Notes: generated by a model from the sequence alone, not told the origin. A stretch of 64,000 bases of DNA from Nitrospira sp. (GCA_020853775.1 JADYYH010000119.1:1-64000), one strand, 5' to 3'; counted from the stretch's first letter, positions 48,814-57,982 are shown. Numbers and translations are program-made.

Positions 48814-49817
48814 CACGCAAGGCCAAGACATCACCGGTACGTTCGCGCTCAGTCGATGCGAGCGTGCGCGAGGGCATTCGCGTGCTCGATATTGAAGCGC
48901 GCGCGGTACTCGATCTTAAGGCCCGTCTGGATGATCGATTTGCCCGAGCCGTCACGTTGCTGTACGAGTGCCAGGGAAAAGTCGTCATTTCCGGCATGGG
49001 CAAATCCGGTCTCATCGGGCAAAAAATTGCGGCGACGTTGGCCAGTACCGGGACGCCCTCGTTCTTTCTGCATCCGGCCGAAGGCGTGCACGGCGACCTG
49101 GGCATGCTCGCACGGCCTGATGTGCTCATTGCCATTTCCAACAGCGGCGAGACGCAGGAAGTGCTCCAATTGCTGCCCTTCGTCAAACGGCTGAATGTGC
49201 CCGTGGTCGGCATGACGGGGAAGATGACCTCCACGTTATCGAAAAACAGCGATGTCACGCTGGATGTATCTGTCGATGAGGAAGCCTGCCCGCTGGGCCT
49301 GGCTCCCACCGCCAGCACGACCGCCACGCTCGCCATGGGTGATGCCTTGGCCGTGGCGTTGCTGCAAAAACGCGGGTTCAAGCACGACGATTTCGCACAG
49401 TTTCATCCGGGCGGCAGCCTGGGGCGTCGCTTGCTCGTCAAGGTGCGTGATCTCATGCAACATGGCGAGCACTTGCCGCGCGTGCGTGCCAGCGTATCCG
49501 GGGCGGATACGATCCTGGAGATGACCTCGAAGAAACTCGGTTTGACGACGGTGATCGATGCGAAGGGCGGGCTCTACGGAATCGTGACCGACGGCGACCT
49601 GCGGCGCTTCATTCAAGCCGGCGGAGACTTTAGCCGAGTCAAGGCCGGTGACCTGGCCAGCCGCCATCCAAAGACCATCGGGCCGGACGAATTGGCCACG
49701 ACCGCCGTTGCGCAGATGGAGCGCTTCTCCATCACAGCGCTCGTCGTCATCGAACCACCGAATCGCCTGGCGGGGGTGATTCACTTGCATGACCTGCTCA
49801 AACACGGCATTGTATAG
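48780..49817 (+). CDS. kdsD: Arabinose-5-phosphate isomerase
   Basis: 345 residues of the KpsF/GutQ family. Turns ribulose 5-phosphate into arabinose 5-phosphate, the substrate of KdsA. SIS domain at about 50-200 ([44 protein letters not shown]) and two CBS repeats at about 225-340. A basic N-terminal extension (about 25 residues) is longer than usual. Overlap with kdsA indicates coupling. Confidence 0.93.
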   Translation: MRRSRSTTGPVTRKAKTSPVRSRSVDASVREGIRVLDIEARAVLDLKARLDDRFARAVTLLYECQGKVVISGMGKSGLIGQKIAATLASTGTPSFFLHPAEGVHGDLGMLARPDVLIAISNSGETQEVLQLLPFVKRLNVPVVGMTGKMTSTLSKNSDVTLDVSVDEEACPLGLAPTASTTATLAMGDALAVALLQKRGFKHDDFAQFHPGGSLGRRLLVKVRDLMQHGEHLPRVRASVSGADTILEMTSKKLGLTTVIDAKGGLYGIVTDGDLRRFIQAGGDFSRVKAGDLASRHPKTIGPDELATTAVAQMERFSITALVVIEPPNRLAGVIHLHDLLKHGIV

Positions 49818-49851
49818 AGGAAACCCGCGAGGAGATCGGACGAACGAGACG

Positions 49852-50466
49852 ATGGCAGAGAATTGGAAAGAAGCCGGATTGGTGCTGATGCGGTCGGCCG
49901 GGCAGGAAAGTAACATCAACCTGCCGAACGTGCTGACGCTCGTCCGGATTCTGTTGATTCCGGTGTTCGTCATGTTGCTCATCGATCCCACGCCGGAGCG
50001 CGCCTTGAGCGCCGCCATCGTGTTCGTCGTGGCGGCCGTGACGGATTTGCTGGACGGGTACGTCGCCAGAAAAACCGGCCAGATCACGAAGCTCGGACGC
50101 CTTCTGGATCCCATTGCCGACAAGCTGCTGGTCTTGTCTGCCTTAATCCTCCTGGTGCAGGTCGATCGTGTCAGCGCGCTGGTGGCGATTCTGATTATCG
50201 CGCGGGAAGTGGCCGTGACCGGCCTGCGGGCGATCGCGGCCTCCGAAGGATTGATCATGTCCGCCGAAGTCACGGGCAAATACAAAATGGCGTTACAGGT
50301 CATTGCCATCGTCCTCCTGGTGCTGGAAGGCACCGTCGTGGAAACTATCGGCAACCTGCATCTCGCCGGCATCGTGACGCTGTACCTCTCTCTCATCCTG
50401 GGATATGTGTCGGGCGCACAATACGTCTGGAGCTTCTGGCGGCAGGTGGGAGCAAAGGGTCTCTAG
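49852..50466 (+). CDS. pgsA: CDP-diacylglycerol--glycerol-3-phosphate 3-phosphatidyltransferase
   Basis: 204-residue membrane enzyme making phosphatidylglycerol phosphate. The CDP-alcohol phosphotransferase signature DLLDGYVARKTGQITKLGRL then DPIADK is complete (D-x2-D-G-x2-A-R-x8-G-x3-D-x3-D). About five to six membrane helices. ATG chosen at MAENWKE. It is followed by plsY, giving two phospholipid genes next to the LPS genes. Confidence 0.93.
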   Translation: MAENWKEAGLVLMRSAGQESNINLPNVLTLVRILLIPVFVMLLIDPTPERALSAAIVFVVAAVTDLLDGYVARKTGQITKLGRLLDPIADKLLVLSALILLVQVDRVSALVAILIIAREVAVTGLRAIAASEGLIMSAEVTGKYKMALQVIAIVLLVLEGTVVETIGNLHLAGIVTLYLSLILGYVSGAQYVWSFWRQVGAKGL

Positions 50467-50492
50467 GTGGACAACCCGTCGGCAATCACCCG

Positions 50493-51098
50493 GTGATGGA
50501 CAGTCCCTGGCTCATCGGTTTCCTCATCCTCTTGGCCTATCTTCTCGGCTCGGTTCCCTTTGGTGTCGTCGTGTCACGCCTGTTGGGCGCCGTCGATCCG
50601 CGCACCGCCGGCAGCAAGAATGTGGGCTTCACCAATGTCCTCCGCGTGAGCGGGAAAAAAGCCGGTGTCCTGACATTGGCGGGAGACATTGGCAAAGGCT
50701 GGCTGGCAGGGTGGGTGGCGACGCTGGTTCTACATCAGGAGGCCGCCATTTTATGGGTCGCGCTCGCTTCGATCATCGGCCATTTGCACTCGGCATTCCT
50801 CGGTTTAAAGGGTGGAAAAGGCGTGGCCACGGCGTTAGGGGCCGCTCTGGGTGTTGCCCCTGGGGTTGGATTCACACTGATGGCCTTGTGGATCGGAGCC
50901 GTGTTTCTGTGGAAGTATTCCTCAGGGGGTGCGCTGTTCGCCTTCGGCATGTTCCCGATTGTGGCGCTGCTGTTTCATCGATCATGGACCTTTATCGGAT
51001 TTGCCTGTGTCGTCAGTGTCCTGATCTGGATGAGACACAAGGACAATCTGATTCGATTGTGGAGCGGGACGGAATCACGAATCGGACAGTCAAGTTGA
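50493..51098 (+). CDS. plsY: Glycerol-3-phosphate acyltransferase PlsY
   Basis: 201-residue inner-membrane enzyme that acylates glycerol 3-phosphate with acyl-phosphate. Family motifs: LLGSVPFGVVVSR, GSKNVGFTNVLRVSGKKAG and GGKGVATALG. About five membrane helices. It starts 26 bases after pgsA. Here the usual GN in the GSGNIGATN motif is KN (GSKNVGFTN), a common variant. Confidence 0.92.
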   Translation: MMDSPWLIGFLILLAYLLGSVPFGVVVSRLLGAVDPRTAGSKNVGFTNVLRVSGKKAGVLTLAGDIGKGWLAGWVATLVLHQEAAILWVALASIIGHLHSAFLGLKGGKGVATALGAALGVAPGVGFTLMALWIGAVFLWKYSSGGALFAFGMFPIVALLFHRSWTFIGFACVVSVLIWMRHKDNLIRLWSGTESRIGQSS

Positions 51099-51127
51099 CA
51101 TAATAGATCTTATCAGACATTACTGCC

Positions 51128-51766
51128 ATGCTGTCTTTTGAGCTGTTGGCTCGCATTCGCAAAGAGCTGTTCCTCACCGGCAGCGCCCTATACGAGACGA
51201 TTGTCGCCATCGCGGAACGAGTCAACCGCAAAGTCCATGTGTTGCGCCTCCATGGCCAGGCCACGACGATTCTGAATCAGACACACGCCATTCATCGCCA
51301 ACTCGGAGAACGCGTAGCCGCCCTCGCTGCCAAACCGGCCGCGGGAATCCATCCGGTGGCGCCGGCCGAGTTGACCTCACTACAGGAAGCCATCCGCACG
51401 GCCTCCGACCGCATCAAGGGTCATCAGGCCGCGTTGCAGCTGGTTGAGCGCCAGATCCGGGAGCTCAAAGTCGAGCTGGTTCACGAAGACCTGTTGACGA
51501 TGCAGCGCGAATTGGGTCTACGCGATGCCGCCATCGAACGCGTGGTGGTTGCGCGAGGCGCGCCGGTCATCGGCCATCCGATCGGCGAATTCGACTTGCC
51601 CCCCACGACCCGCATCGTCGCCGTCTTTCGCGGACCGTTTCTTCTGCCTCTCTCCAACACCATGACTCTTCGCCCCGATGACATCGTCATCCTTGTCGGC
51701 CTCCGCCACGACCTCCTCCACTGGCTCCCGCATTTCCAGCATCCGTCCGCCTCGAAATCAGCCTGA
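51128..51766 (+). CDS. Coiled-coil protein with C-terminal RCK_C (TrkA-C) domain
   Basis: 212 residues. A helical, coiled-coil-prone first two thirds (about 1-125, e.g. RQIRELKVELVHEDLL) is joined to a 65-residue RCK_C/TrkA-C domain (RDAAIERVVVARGAPVIGHPIGEFDL ending DDIVILVG in outline). RCK_C domains bind ligands that gate potassium channels and other transporters. The NAD-binding RCK_N domain and any membrane part are missing. Not a family I can name. Confidence 0.65.
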   Translation: MLSFELLARIRKELFLTGSALYETIVAIAERVNRKVHVLRLHGQATTILNQTHAIHRQLGERVAALAAKPAAGIHPVAPAELTSLQEAIRTASDRIKGHQAALQLVERQIRELKVELVHEDLLTMQRELGLRDAAIERVVVARGAPVIGHPIGEFDLPPTTRIVAVFRGPFLLPLSNTMTLRPDDIVILVGLRHDLLHWLPHFQHPSASKSA

Positions 51767-51854
51767 TCCCCCTTCCTTTCGCCCTCACGCGAAAATCTGG
51801 TATTCTGAGGCGTCGTCAACGTGCTCAGGTATGGCCCTCGGAGCTTGCCTCACC

Positions 51855-53258
51855 ATGAAAACACCAGTCTCGATTTCGGCAGTGCTGTTTCTCGGACTTG
51901 GACTCGTTGGATCGTTCGTTGGCAGTCCCCTTTCGACTGTTTCCGCAGCCGACCTCGCCTCCACACCGCGCGCCGTGTCCCCTGGATTACGCCTCCTGGA
52001 AGAACTGCAGACCGTCATCACCGACCTGGCCGAACAGGCGAAGCCATCGGTCGTCAGTATTTTTCCGATTCAGGCCACCGGACGATCGCGAGACGGAGGA
52101 GAGCGGCTTCCCAGTTCGACCGGCTCCGGCTCCGGCGTCATTGTCGATCCCGCCGGCCACATCATTACGAACAATCATGTGGTGGGCGAGGCCGCGGAAG
52201 TCGAAGTGCGTTTCTCGGACAAAACGAAATTATTTGCGCAGGTGATCGGCAAGGATCCGGACACCGACCTGGCCGTACTCAAAGTCACGGCCGACCATCC
52301 CCTCCCCGCCGCCCATTTCGGTGACTCGTCCGGCGTGAAGGTCGGCCAATGGGTGCTGGCGGTCGGAAATCCCTTCGGGCTGGACCGCACGGTGACGCTG
52401 GGCGTCGTCAGCGGCATCGGGCGGGAAAACATCAATCTATCCCGCTACGAAAATTTTATTCAGACCGATGCGTCGATCAACCCCGGCAACTCCGGCGGGC
52501 CGCTCTTTGATCTCCGTGGGGATATCATCGGCATCAATACGGCCATCATCAACTTTGCGCAGGGCATCGGGTTCGCCATCCCGTCCAACATGGCCAAGCA
52601 GGTCATGAATCAGCTGATCGCCAAGGGCAAGGTCGTGCGAGCCTGGTTGGGTGTCGGGTTACAACCGCTGACGCCGGATCTGGCCAGCAAGTTCGGCGTG
52701 GATGAGAACGAAGGCGTGCTCGTCAACGAAGTGTTCGAGCGAGATCCGGCGGCGCTGGCCGGCATCAAGCCGGGAGATGTCATTACGAAGGTCGATGGCG
52801 CGCTCGTGGACACGCCGAACAAGCTGTCTCGCCTGGTGGCCGCGTTGGATCCCGGTTCGACGACACGTGTCGAAGTGGTCCGCGACGGGAAACGCCTCAA
52901 TCTCCAGGTCGCCCTGAGCGAGCGCCGGGATACGGTCGTCACGGCCTCCTTGCCGCAGAGTCGGACCGACTTAAAATTGGGCATCGATGTGCAGGACTTG
53001 ACGGCGGGCCTGGCAGAAAAGTTTCGATTGAATGAAAGCCGTGGCGTGCTGATTTCGAAGGTGGACGCGGGAAGCCTCGCCCAGGCAGAGGGATTGCGGG
53101 AAGGCGACTTGATCAAGGAGGTCAACCGCGTGGACACCGGCACGGTCGGAGAATTTACGGTCGCGGTCGCCAAGGTCAAACGCGGCGACACGATCCTCCT
53201 GCGCGTCCTGCGTGAAGGACGGGCGTTCTATGTCGTGCTGAAACCAGCCGATCACTAG
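51855..53258 (+). CDS. HtrA/DegP-type periplasmic serine protease
   Basis: 467 residues. Signal peptide about 1-31. Trypsin-like domain with triad His108 (NNHVV), Asp138 (DTDLAVL) and Ser213 (GNSGGP), then two PDZ domains (about 260-345 and 370-460). DegP/DegQ family: periplasmic protein quality control. ATG at 51855 gives a clean signal peptide; an ATG 8 codons earlier is possible. A strong hairpin follows its stop. Confidence 0.93.
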   Translation: MKTPVSISAVLFLGLGLVGSFVGSPLSTVSAADLASTPRAVSPGLRLLEELQTVITDLAEQAKPSVVSIFPIQATGRSRDGGERLPSSTGSGSGVIVDPAGHIITNNHVVGEAAEVEVRFSDKTKLFAQVIGKDPDTDLAVLKVTADHPLPAAHFGDSSGVKVGQWVLAVGNPFGLDRTVTLGVVSGIGRENINLSRYENFIQTDASINPGNSGGPLFDLRGDIIGINTAIINFAQGIGFAIPSNMAKQVMNQLIAKGKVVRAWLGVGLQPLTPDLASKFGVDENEGVLVNEVFERDPAALAGIKPGDVITKVDGALVDTPNKLSRLVAALDPGSTTRVEVVRDGKRLNLQVALSERRDTVVTASLPQSRTDLKLGIDVQDLTAGLAEKFRLNESRGVLISKVDAGSLAQAEGLREGDLIKEVNRVDTGTVGEFTVAVAKVKRGDTILLRVLREGRAFYVVLKPADH

Positions 53259-53286
53259 CCGGTCTCAGCAAGGTCGCATCGCTTCG

Positions 53287-53324
53287 CATGGGGTTATGGC
53301 TCGTCAATGAGCCACAACCCCGTG
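53287..53324. terminator. Strong hairpin between convergent genes
   Basis: CAT-GGGGTT-a-TGGCTC pairs with GAGCCA-c-AACCCC-GTG: 15 base pairs with one mismatch, loop GTCAAT. It lies after the htrA stop and covers the 3' end of the EF-G-like gene, whose stop codon is in the loop. No T-run on either side, so intrinsic termination is uncertain; it may protect both mRNAs or block read-through. Confidence 0.5.
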
Positions 53325-55412
53325 CCGTTCGGCCTTGTGTTCTTCCACGATACGACCCGCCAGTTCCCGCGGCACCTCTTCGTATTGTGCAAATTCCATC
53401 ACATAACTGCCCTGCCCGCCGGTCAGCGAATTCAACGAGGCGGCATAGCTGATCATTTCTGCCTGGGGGACGAGGGCCTTCACGGTTTCCATATGGCCGC
53501 TGGCCTCCACCGAGACAATTCGCCCACGCCGTCCATTGAGATCGCCCAGCACCGCGCCGACACACTCCGCCGGAACATCGACCTCCACAGTCATGAGTGG
53601 TTCAAGCAGGACCGGATGGGCCGCTTCCATGGCCTTTTTCACACCCATCGATCCGGCGATCTTGAACGCCATTTCAGATGAATCGACGACATGGTAGGAG
53701 CCGTCATAGACCGTGACCCGCACATCCACGGCGGGATAGCCCGCCAATGGGCCTTCATGCAAGGCCTCCACGACCCCCTTCTCGACGGCTGGCACAAAAT
53801 TTCTGGGAATCGCGCCGCCGACGATTTTATTCTGAAACTCAAATCCCTGGCCGCGCGGGAGCGGACCGACTTCCACCCAGCAATCTCCATACTGACCGTG
53901 TCCGCCGGTTTGCTTTTTATACTTTCCCTGCGCCTGCGCCACGCTGCGAATCGTCTCCCGATAGGGAATTTTCGGGGCATGGAGCGTCACGTCCGCACCG
54001 TACTTGCGATGCAGTTTTTCCAGTGCGACGTCGATATGCAATTGGCCCATGCCGCTCAGCACCATCTCCTTCGTTTCCATGTGACGGACGAATTCCAGAC
54101 TGGGATCTTCCTCGATCAACTTGTGCAGCCCGACACTCACTTTTTCGATATCAGACTTGGATTTGGGTTCAATGGCGAACGACATGACCGGCCGCCCGAG
54201 TGGAATCCCGGGCAATCGAATCGGAGCGTGCTCATCACACAGCGTGTCGCCGGTCAAACTGTCCTTCAGCTTCCCGATCGCCACAATCTCGCCGGCCACC
54301 GCGCGTGAAACCGGAGTGTACTTTTTTCCGAATATCGAAAACAGATGGCCCCCGCGTTCCCGTACCTGCTTCGTCGCATTGTACAGACTGCTATCGGCCT
54401 CCAAGGTGCCTGAATAGATCCGCACGTACGACAGACGCCCGATAAAGGGATCGATAATGGTCTTGAACACCAGTCCCGAGAAGGGCGCCGTCGCCACCGG
54501 CTCCCTCATGACCGGCTGCGAGCCGTCGGTGAGTCCGGCCCCCTGCACAGGCGCGATCTGCGCGCGAGCAGCGGGTGACGGCATCAGCTGGAGCAGGCCC
54601 TGTAACAATGTCTGCACCCCAACGTTGCGCAACGCCGATCCCCCGACCACGGGGACCAGGCCTCCTCGTTGCACCCCGGCCCGCAACCCCTCCAGCAAGG
54701 CGGCATCCGTTAAGGTCCCCTCGTTCAGGTACCGTTCAAGTAAGGCCTCGTCGCCCTCGGCCACCATTTCGATCAGGCGGCGCCGGGCCTGGTCTACGCG
54801 GTCTTGCCACTCAGGCGGAACCGGACCTTGCTCCGCCTGAGGTCGATCCGGCCTCCCTCTCACAACGCAGTTCTGCAGCAAATCCACGATACCTTCCAAT
54901 CCCGCACCCTCACCATTTGCGAGGATCAAAGAGACAGCAGGCATTTCCAGGTCTTTCATCACCTGTTCGAGCGTCGTCGCGAATGCTGTTCTTTCCTTGT
55001 CCAAGTCATTCACGAAGATCATGCAGGGCAGGCCGGCCTCCCGAATGAGAGACCAGAGACGCTCCAGGTCACTGCGTACCCCCGTGGCCGCATTCACCAC
55101 GAGCACCACGCCATCGGCGACGCGTAATGCCGATCGCACTTCGGCAATGCAACTGGGGGAACCCGGTGTATCCAGGAGATTGAGTACGATGTCGTGGCAG
55201 AGGCACCGAACGACGCTGGTGTGAAGTGAGGTCCGGTGATGAATTTCTTCCGGCTCAAAATCGGAGATGGTTGTACCGGCTTGGATAGAGCCGGGAGATG
55301 GGAGACTGCCTGCGCAGCAGGCGAGCGCTTCGATCAATGAGGTTTTGCCCGATCCCGCATTCGATACCACAGCCACATTCCTGATGGATTCGGTGAGGGG
55401 AACATGCATCAT
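53304..55412 (-). CDS. EF-G-like translational GTPase (FusA2-type)
   Basis: 702 residues with the five-domain layout of elongation factor G. G1 is AGSGKTSL (19-26) instead of AHxDxGKTT; G3 is DTPG (81-84); G4 is NDLD (135-138) where NKxD is usual. Domain IV and V blocks (GGHGQYGD, GGAIPRNFVPAVEKG, PLMTVEVDVPAECVG) are conserved. It belongs to the EF-G-like paralogue group, which is not the main translocase. GGAGGAGG precedes the tandem ATGs. Possible roles: stress translation or ribosome recycling. Confidence 0.85.
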   Translation of the reverse strand: MMHVPLTESIRNVAVVSNAGSGKTSLIEALACCAGSLPSPGSIQAGTTISDFEPEEIHHRTSLHTSVVRCLCHDIVLNLLDTPGSPSCIAEVRSALRVADGVVLVVNAATGVRSDLERLWSLIREAGLPCMIFVNDLDKERTAFATTLEQVMKDLEMPAVSLILANGEGAGLEGIVDLLQNCVVRGRPDRPQAEQGPVPPEWQDRVDQARRRLIEMVAEGDEALLERYLNEGTLTDAALLEGLRAGVQRGGLVPVVGGSALRNVGVQTLLQGLLQLMPSPAARAQIAPVQGAGLTDGSQPVMREPVATAPFSGLVFKTIIDPFIGRLSYVRIYSGTLEADSSLYNATKQVRERGGHLFSIFGKKYTPVSRAVAGEIVAIGKLKDSLTGDTLCDEHAPIRLPGIPLGRPVMSFAIEPKSKSDIEKVSVGLHKLIEEDPSLEFVRHMETKEMVLSGMGQLHIDVALEKLHRKYGADVTLHAPKIPYRETIRSVAQAQGKYKKQTGGHGQYGDCWVEVGPLPRGQGFEFQNKIVGGAIPRNFVPAVEKGVVEALHEGPLAGYPAVDVRVTVYDGSYHVVDSSEMAFKIAGSMGVKKAMEAAHPVLLEPLMTVEVDVPAECVGAVLGDLNGRRGRIVSVEASGHMETVKALVPQAEMISYAASLNSLTGGQGSYVMEFAQYEEVPRELAGRIVEEHKAERHGVVAH

Positions 55413-55541
55413 GACCTCCTCCGGTAGTCGGCGGCCGCTGTGGGCCTGGTTAGAAAGAGATTTGTAGGCGGCACCATCCTTTGTTGCTCTGTGCGAGTTC
55501 GTCCCGGAGGGACAGGCGATGAGCGCACGGGCTACAGGTCA

Positions 55542-56258
55542 TCATGCTTTCGATGTTTCTCCACCGAGCCACCCCTGATCGGCGAAACTGACATATCGCC
55601 CGTCCCCCACGATGAGGTGATCCAAGACCTGAATTCCCAGCAGGGCGCCCGCTGAAACGAGCCTGGCCGTCAGCATACGGTCTTCCTGGCTCGGTGTGGG
55701 ATCTCCGCTGGGATGATTATGGAGAAAAATGACTCCGGCGGCTGACGCGCGCATGGCAGGAATGAAGACCTCCCGTGGATGCACAATGCTGAGGGTGAGG
55801 CTGCCTTCCGAAATCGTCACGTCGCGAATGACCTGATTCTTGGCATCCAGCAAGACCACCGCGAAAATTTCGTGACGCAGATCCCGCAACCGCGCGTGGT
55901 AATGCTTAAAGAGATCCGCGCTGGAATTGATTCGCGTGCCCGTCGTCAACGGCGTCGAGACGGCGCGTTTGCCCACCTCCACCGCTGCCTTTAATTGCGC
56001 GGCCTTGGCCGGCCCAACCCCCGGAATTGCGCAGAGTTCTTCCGTACTGCAGTGCAGCAGCCCGACAATGCCCCCAACGCGGCCGAGCACCTCCATGCCG
56101 ACGTTGACAGCCGACGCATCCTGCCGGCCCACGCGCAGGAGAATCGCCAACAATTGTGCATCGGACAGGCTCTCGGCGCCCTCACTGAGCAATCGTTCGC
56201 GCGGCCGTTCAGTTTTCGGCCAGTCTCCGATTCCACGGCCTGTCTTTTTGCCCGTCAT
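55542..56258 (-). CDS. radC: RadC family (JAMM/MPN+) protein
   Basis: 238 residues. An N-terminal helix-hairpin-helix-like part (LCAIPGVGPAKAAQLKAA, 75-92) and a C-terminal JAB/MPN domain with the metal motif HNHPSGDPTPSQED (180-193). The biological role of RadC is unsettled; DNA repair links are disputed. GGAAGGA before the ATG sets the start; the frame upstream is open but unsupported. The 129 bases between it and the EF-G-like gene hold no gene I recognise. Confidence 0.9.
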   Translation of the reverse strand: MTGKKTGRGIGDWPKTERPRERLLSEGAESLSDAQLLAILLRVGRQDASAVNVGMEVLGRVGGIVGLLHCSTEELCAIPGVGPAKAAQLKAAVEVGKRAVSTPLTTGTRINSSADLFKHYHARLRDLRHEIFAVVLLDAKNQVIRDVTISEGSLTLSIVHPREVFIPAMRASAAGVIFLHNHPSGDPTPSQEDRMLTARLVSAGALLGIQVLDHLIVGDGRYVSFADQGWLGGETSKA

Positions 56259-56381
56259 AACATCCTTCCACGACAAAAAAATGTCAGCGTGCACCATTTT
56301 GTGCCGGAGACTTGACGCCTGGCGCATGTCATGTATGGCACTTTCAATACATAACACATTGAAATATCAACACTTGACATT

Positions 56382-56398
56382 TTGGTGCAGCTCTTGCT
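56382..56398 (+). promoter_or_regulatory. Sigma-54-like -24/-12 promoter element
   Basis: TTGGTGCAGCTCTTGCT: GG (56384-56385) and GC (56396-56397) are exactly 10 bases apart, with TTGG and TTGCT boxes like the RpoN consensus YTGGCAC-N5-TTGCW; two inner positions differ. It lies about 45 bases before the zinc ribbon ATG. A TTGACA overlaps upstream, but no -10 box follows at the right distance. Confidence 0.45.
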
Positions 56399-56442
56399 TG
56401 AGAGCAGACACAGCTGTAAACGTCAACACCCAGGAGGAAACA

Positions 56443-56616
56443 ATGGAATGTCCGAAGTGCAAAGGCATGATGATGTTGGAACGGTTCTCAGACTTCTTCC
56501 TCATTTTCTACGCCTGGAAATGCATCAACTGTGGAGCCATCATCGACCGAACCATTTCGGCCAACCGTAGAAAGAGCCTCGCCGCTCGCGACGCTCAGCC
56601 CGTGGCGACCCGCTAA
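56443..56616 (+). CDS. Small zinc-ribbon protein (57 residues)
   Basis: Begins MECPKCKG and continues with a hydrophobic stretch (FSDFFLIFYAW) and KCINCGAIID: two CxxC knuckles (Cys3, Cys6 and Cys27, Cys30) that should bind one zinc. The C-terminus is basic. AGGAGGAAACA precedes the ATG, an excellent ribosome site, and a sigma-54-like promoter lies upstream. I do not know its function; the form suggests a small regulator or protein-binding ribbon. Divergent from radC. Confidence 0.75.
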   Translation: MECPKCKGMMMLERFSDFFLIFYAWKCINCGAIIDRTISANRRKSLAARDAQPVATR

Positions 56617-56924
56617 ACGCGGACCCCTCGCTCTGTTCTCAGTGTGTGATGTGGTGGTGTGATAGCCCAGGATTTGGCCACCTCCTCAGCCCGCTCGAAC
56701 CGAGTCTTGGTGTCGCCCGATTATAGCGAGCCTCCCTTTGCGCGTCAAAGCGCGCGAACTCCTCCTCGACGTCTACAGCGCTCCCCGCCACGCGGCGGGG
56801 AGAAGACCGTTCCGGCCCACGGCCGCTCCTCACAACCGCCAGTCACCTTGACCCCTTCAAAAACGCTGTGTTACATTCTCTCACTTCTTAGCCAGAGACG
56901 AATGGCCCTCACCTGAATACGATC
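56617..56924. other. 308-base gap with GC hairpin and candidate promoter
   Basis: No gene seen. It holds a strong hairpin CTCCCCGCC-acgc-GGCGGGGAG (56782-56803) without a T-run, and a candidate rsmD promoter TTGACC (56848-56853), 18 bases, TACATT (56872-56877) with a TG extension before the -10 box. Transcript start would be near 56884. Confidence 0.4.
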
Positions 56925-57497
56925 ATGCGCGTCATCGCTGGGCTGCATCGGGGCCGACGGTTGCTGGGTCCCAGGGGACAGGCCATCCGCCCGACCTCCG
57001 ACCGAGTCAAAGAAGCTCTCTTCTCTATCCTGGGCGAACGCATCCTGGGCGCTCGCGTCCTCGACCTCTATGCGGGAACCGGCTCGATCGGCATTGAGGC
57101 TTTAAGCCGCGGGGCAACGCATGTGACGTTCGTGGAAGCCGATCGCGAGGCCCTACGCCTGGTCCAATCGAATCTGCGCCAATGCGGGTTGGAACAGTCC
57201 GCCAATGTGTGCGCCTGTCAGGTGAATCAGTTTTTTCGTCGCGGCACGCAGTGGTCTGGCCCCTATGACGTGGTCTTCTGCGATCCACCCTATCAACTCA
57301 CGCCTGAATTGATTGCCCTGGCGACAGAATGGCGCGCGGGCTGGCTGGCCGAGGACGCCATTGTTATCCTCGAACATGGACGGAAAGCGGACATTCCCTC
57401 CGTCCTGGGGCCGCTTTCCCAGGTGAAGCGCTACGACTACGGCGACACCGCGCTGACCCGATTTCACCTCGCGCCGAAAGAAGTCCCCTCTGCATGA
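56925..57497 (+). CDS. rsmD: 16S rRNA (guanine-N2)-methyltransferase RsmD
   Basis: 190 residues. Methylates G966 of 16S rRNA using SAM. Motifs: RVIAGLHRGRRL at the start, RPTSDRVKEALFSIL, VLDLYAGTGSIGIEALSRGA for SAM and the catalytic DPPY. ATGA overlap with coaD, a very common bacterial pairing. Confidence 0.93.
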   Translation: MRVIAGLHRGRRLLGPRGQAIRPTSDRVKEALFSILGERILGARVLDLYAGTGSIGIEALSRGATHVTFVEADREALRLVQSNLRQCGLEQSANVCACQVNQFFRRGTQWSGPYDVVFCDPPYQLTPELIALATEWRAGWLAEDAIVILEHGRKADIPSVLGPLSQVKRYDYGDTALTRFHLAPKEVPSA

Positions 57498-57982
57498 AGA
57501 CCGCCGTCTATCCCGGCACATTCGACCCGATCACGCATGGGCACAGTGATATCATCCGGCGCGGATTCCGGATGTTCTCGCGAGTCATTGTGGCCATCGC
57601 CCCTAACCCGGGCAAGCATCCACTATTCAGCACCGAGGAACGATTGGACATGGTGCGCCTCGTCACCAAGGATCTCCCGAACCTGGAGGTCACGACCTTC
57701 GAGGGACTGTTGGTGGATTTTGTGCGCACCAGCGGCGCCCATGCTATCCTGCGGGGACTCCGCGCGATTTCTGATTTCGAGCACGAGTTTCAAATGGCAC
57801 TGGTCAATCGTAAACTGGCGGAAACCGTCGAGACGGTGTTTCTCATGCCCAGTGAAGAATATTCCTATCTCTCTTCCACCATCATCAAGGATGTCGCCAG
57901 CCACGGCGGGTCACTGAAAGACTTTGTGCACCCCGAAGTGGCACGGAGGCTCCAAGAACGAATTCGGAGTTTCAAAGGATGA
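57494..57982 (+). CDS. coaD: Pantetheine-phosphate adenylyltransferase
   Basis: 162 residues. Adds AMP to 4'-phosphopantetheine in coenzyme A synthesis. The nucleotidyltransferase motif YPGTFDPITHGH is at the N-terminus, and the YSYLSSTIIKDVA block closes the active site. It overlaps rsmD and the following aminotransferase gene by 4 bases each. Confidence 0.96.
   Translation: MKTAVYPGTFDPITHGHSDIIRRGFRMFSRVIVAIAPNPGKHPLFSTEERLDMVRLVTKDLPNLEVTTFEGLLVDFVRTSGAHAILRGLRAISDFEHEFQMALVNRKLAETVETVFLMPSEEYSYLSSTIIKDVASHGGSLKDFVHPEVARRLQERIRSFKG

Noticed and set aside
56782..56803. GC hairpin as an intrinsic terminator of the zinc ribbon gene
   Set aside because: No T-run follows on either strand and it is 165 bases after the stop.
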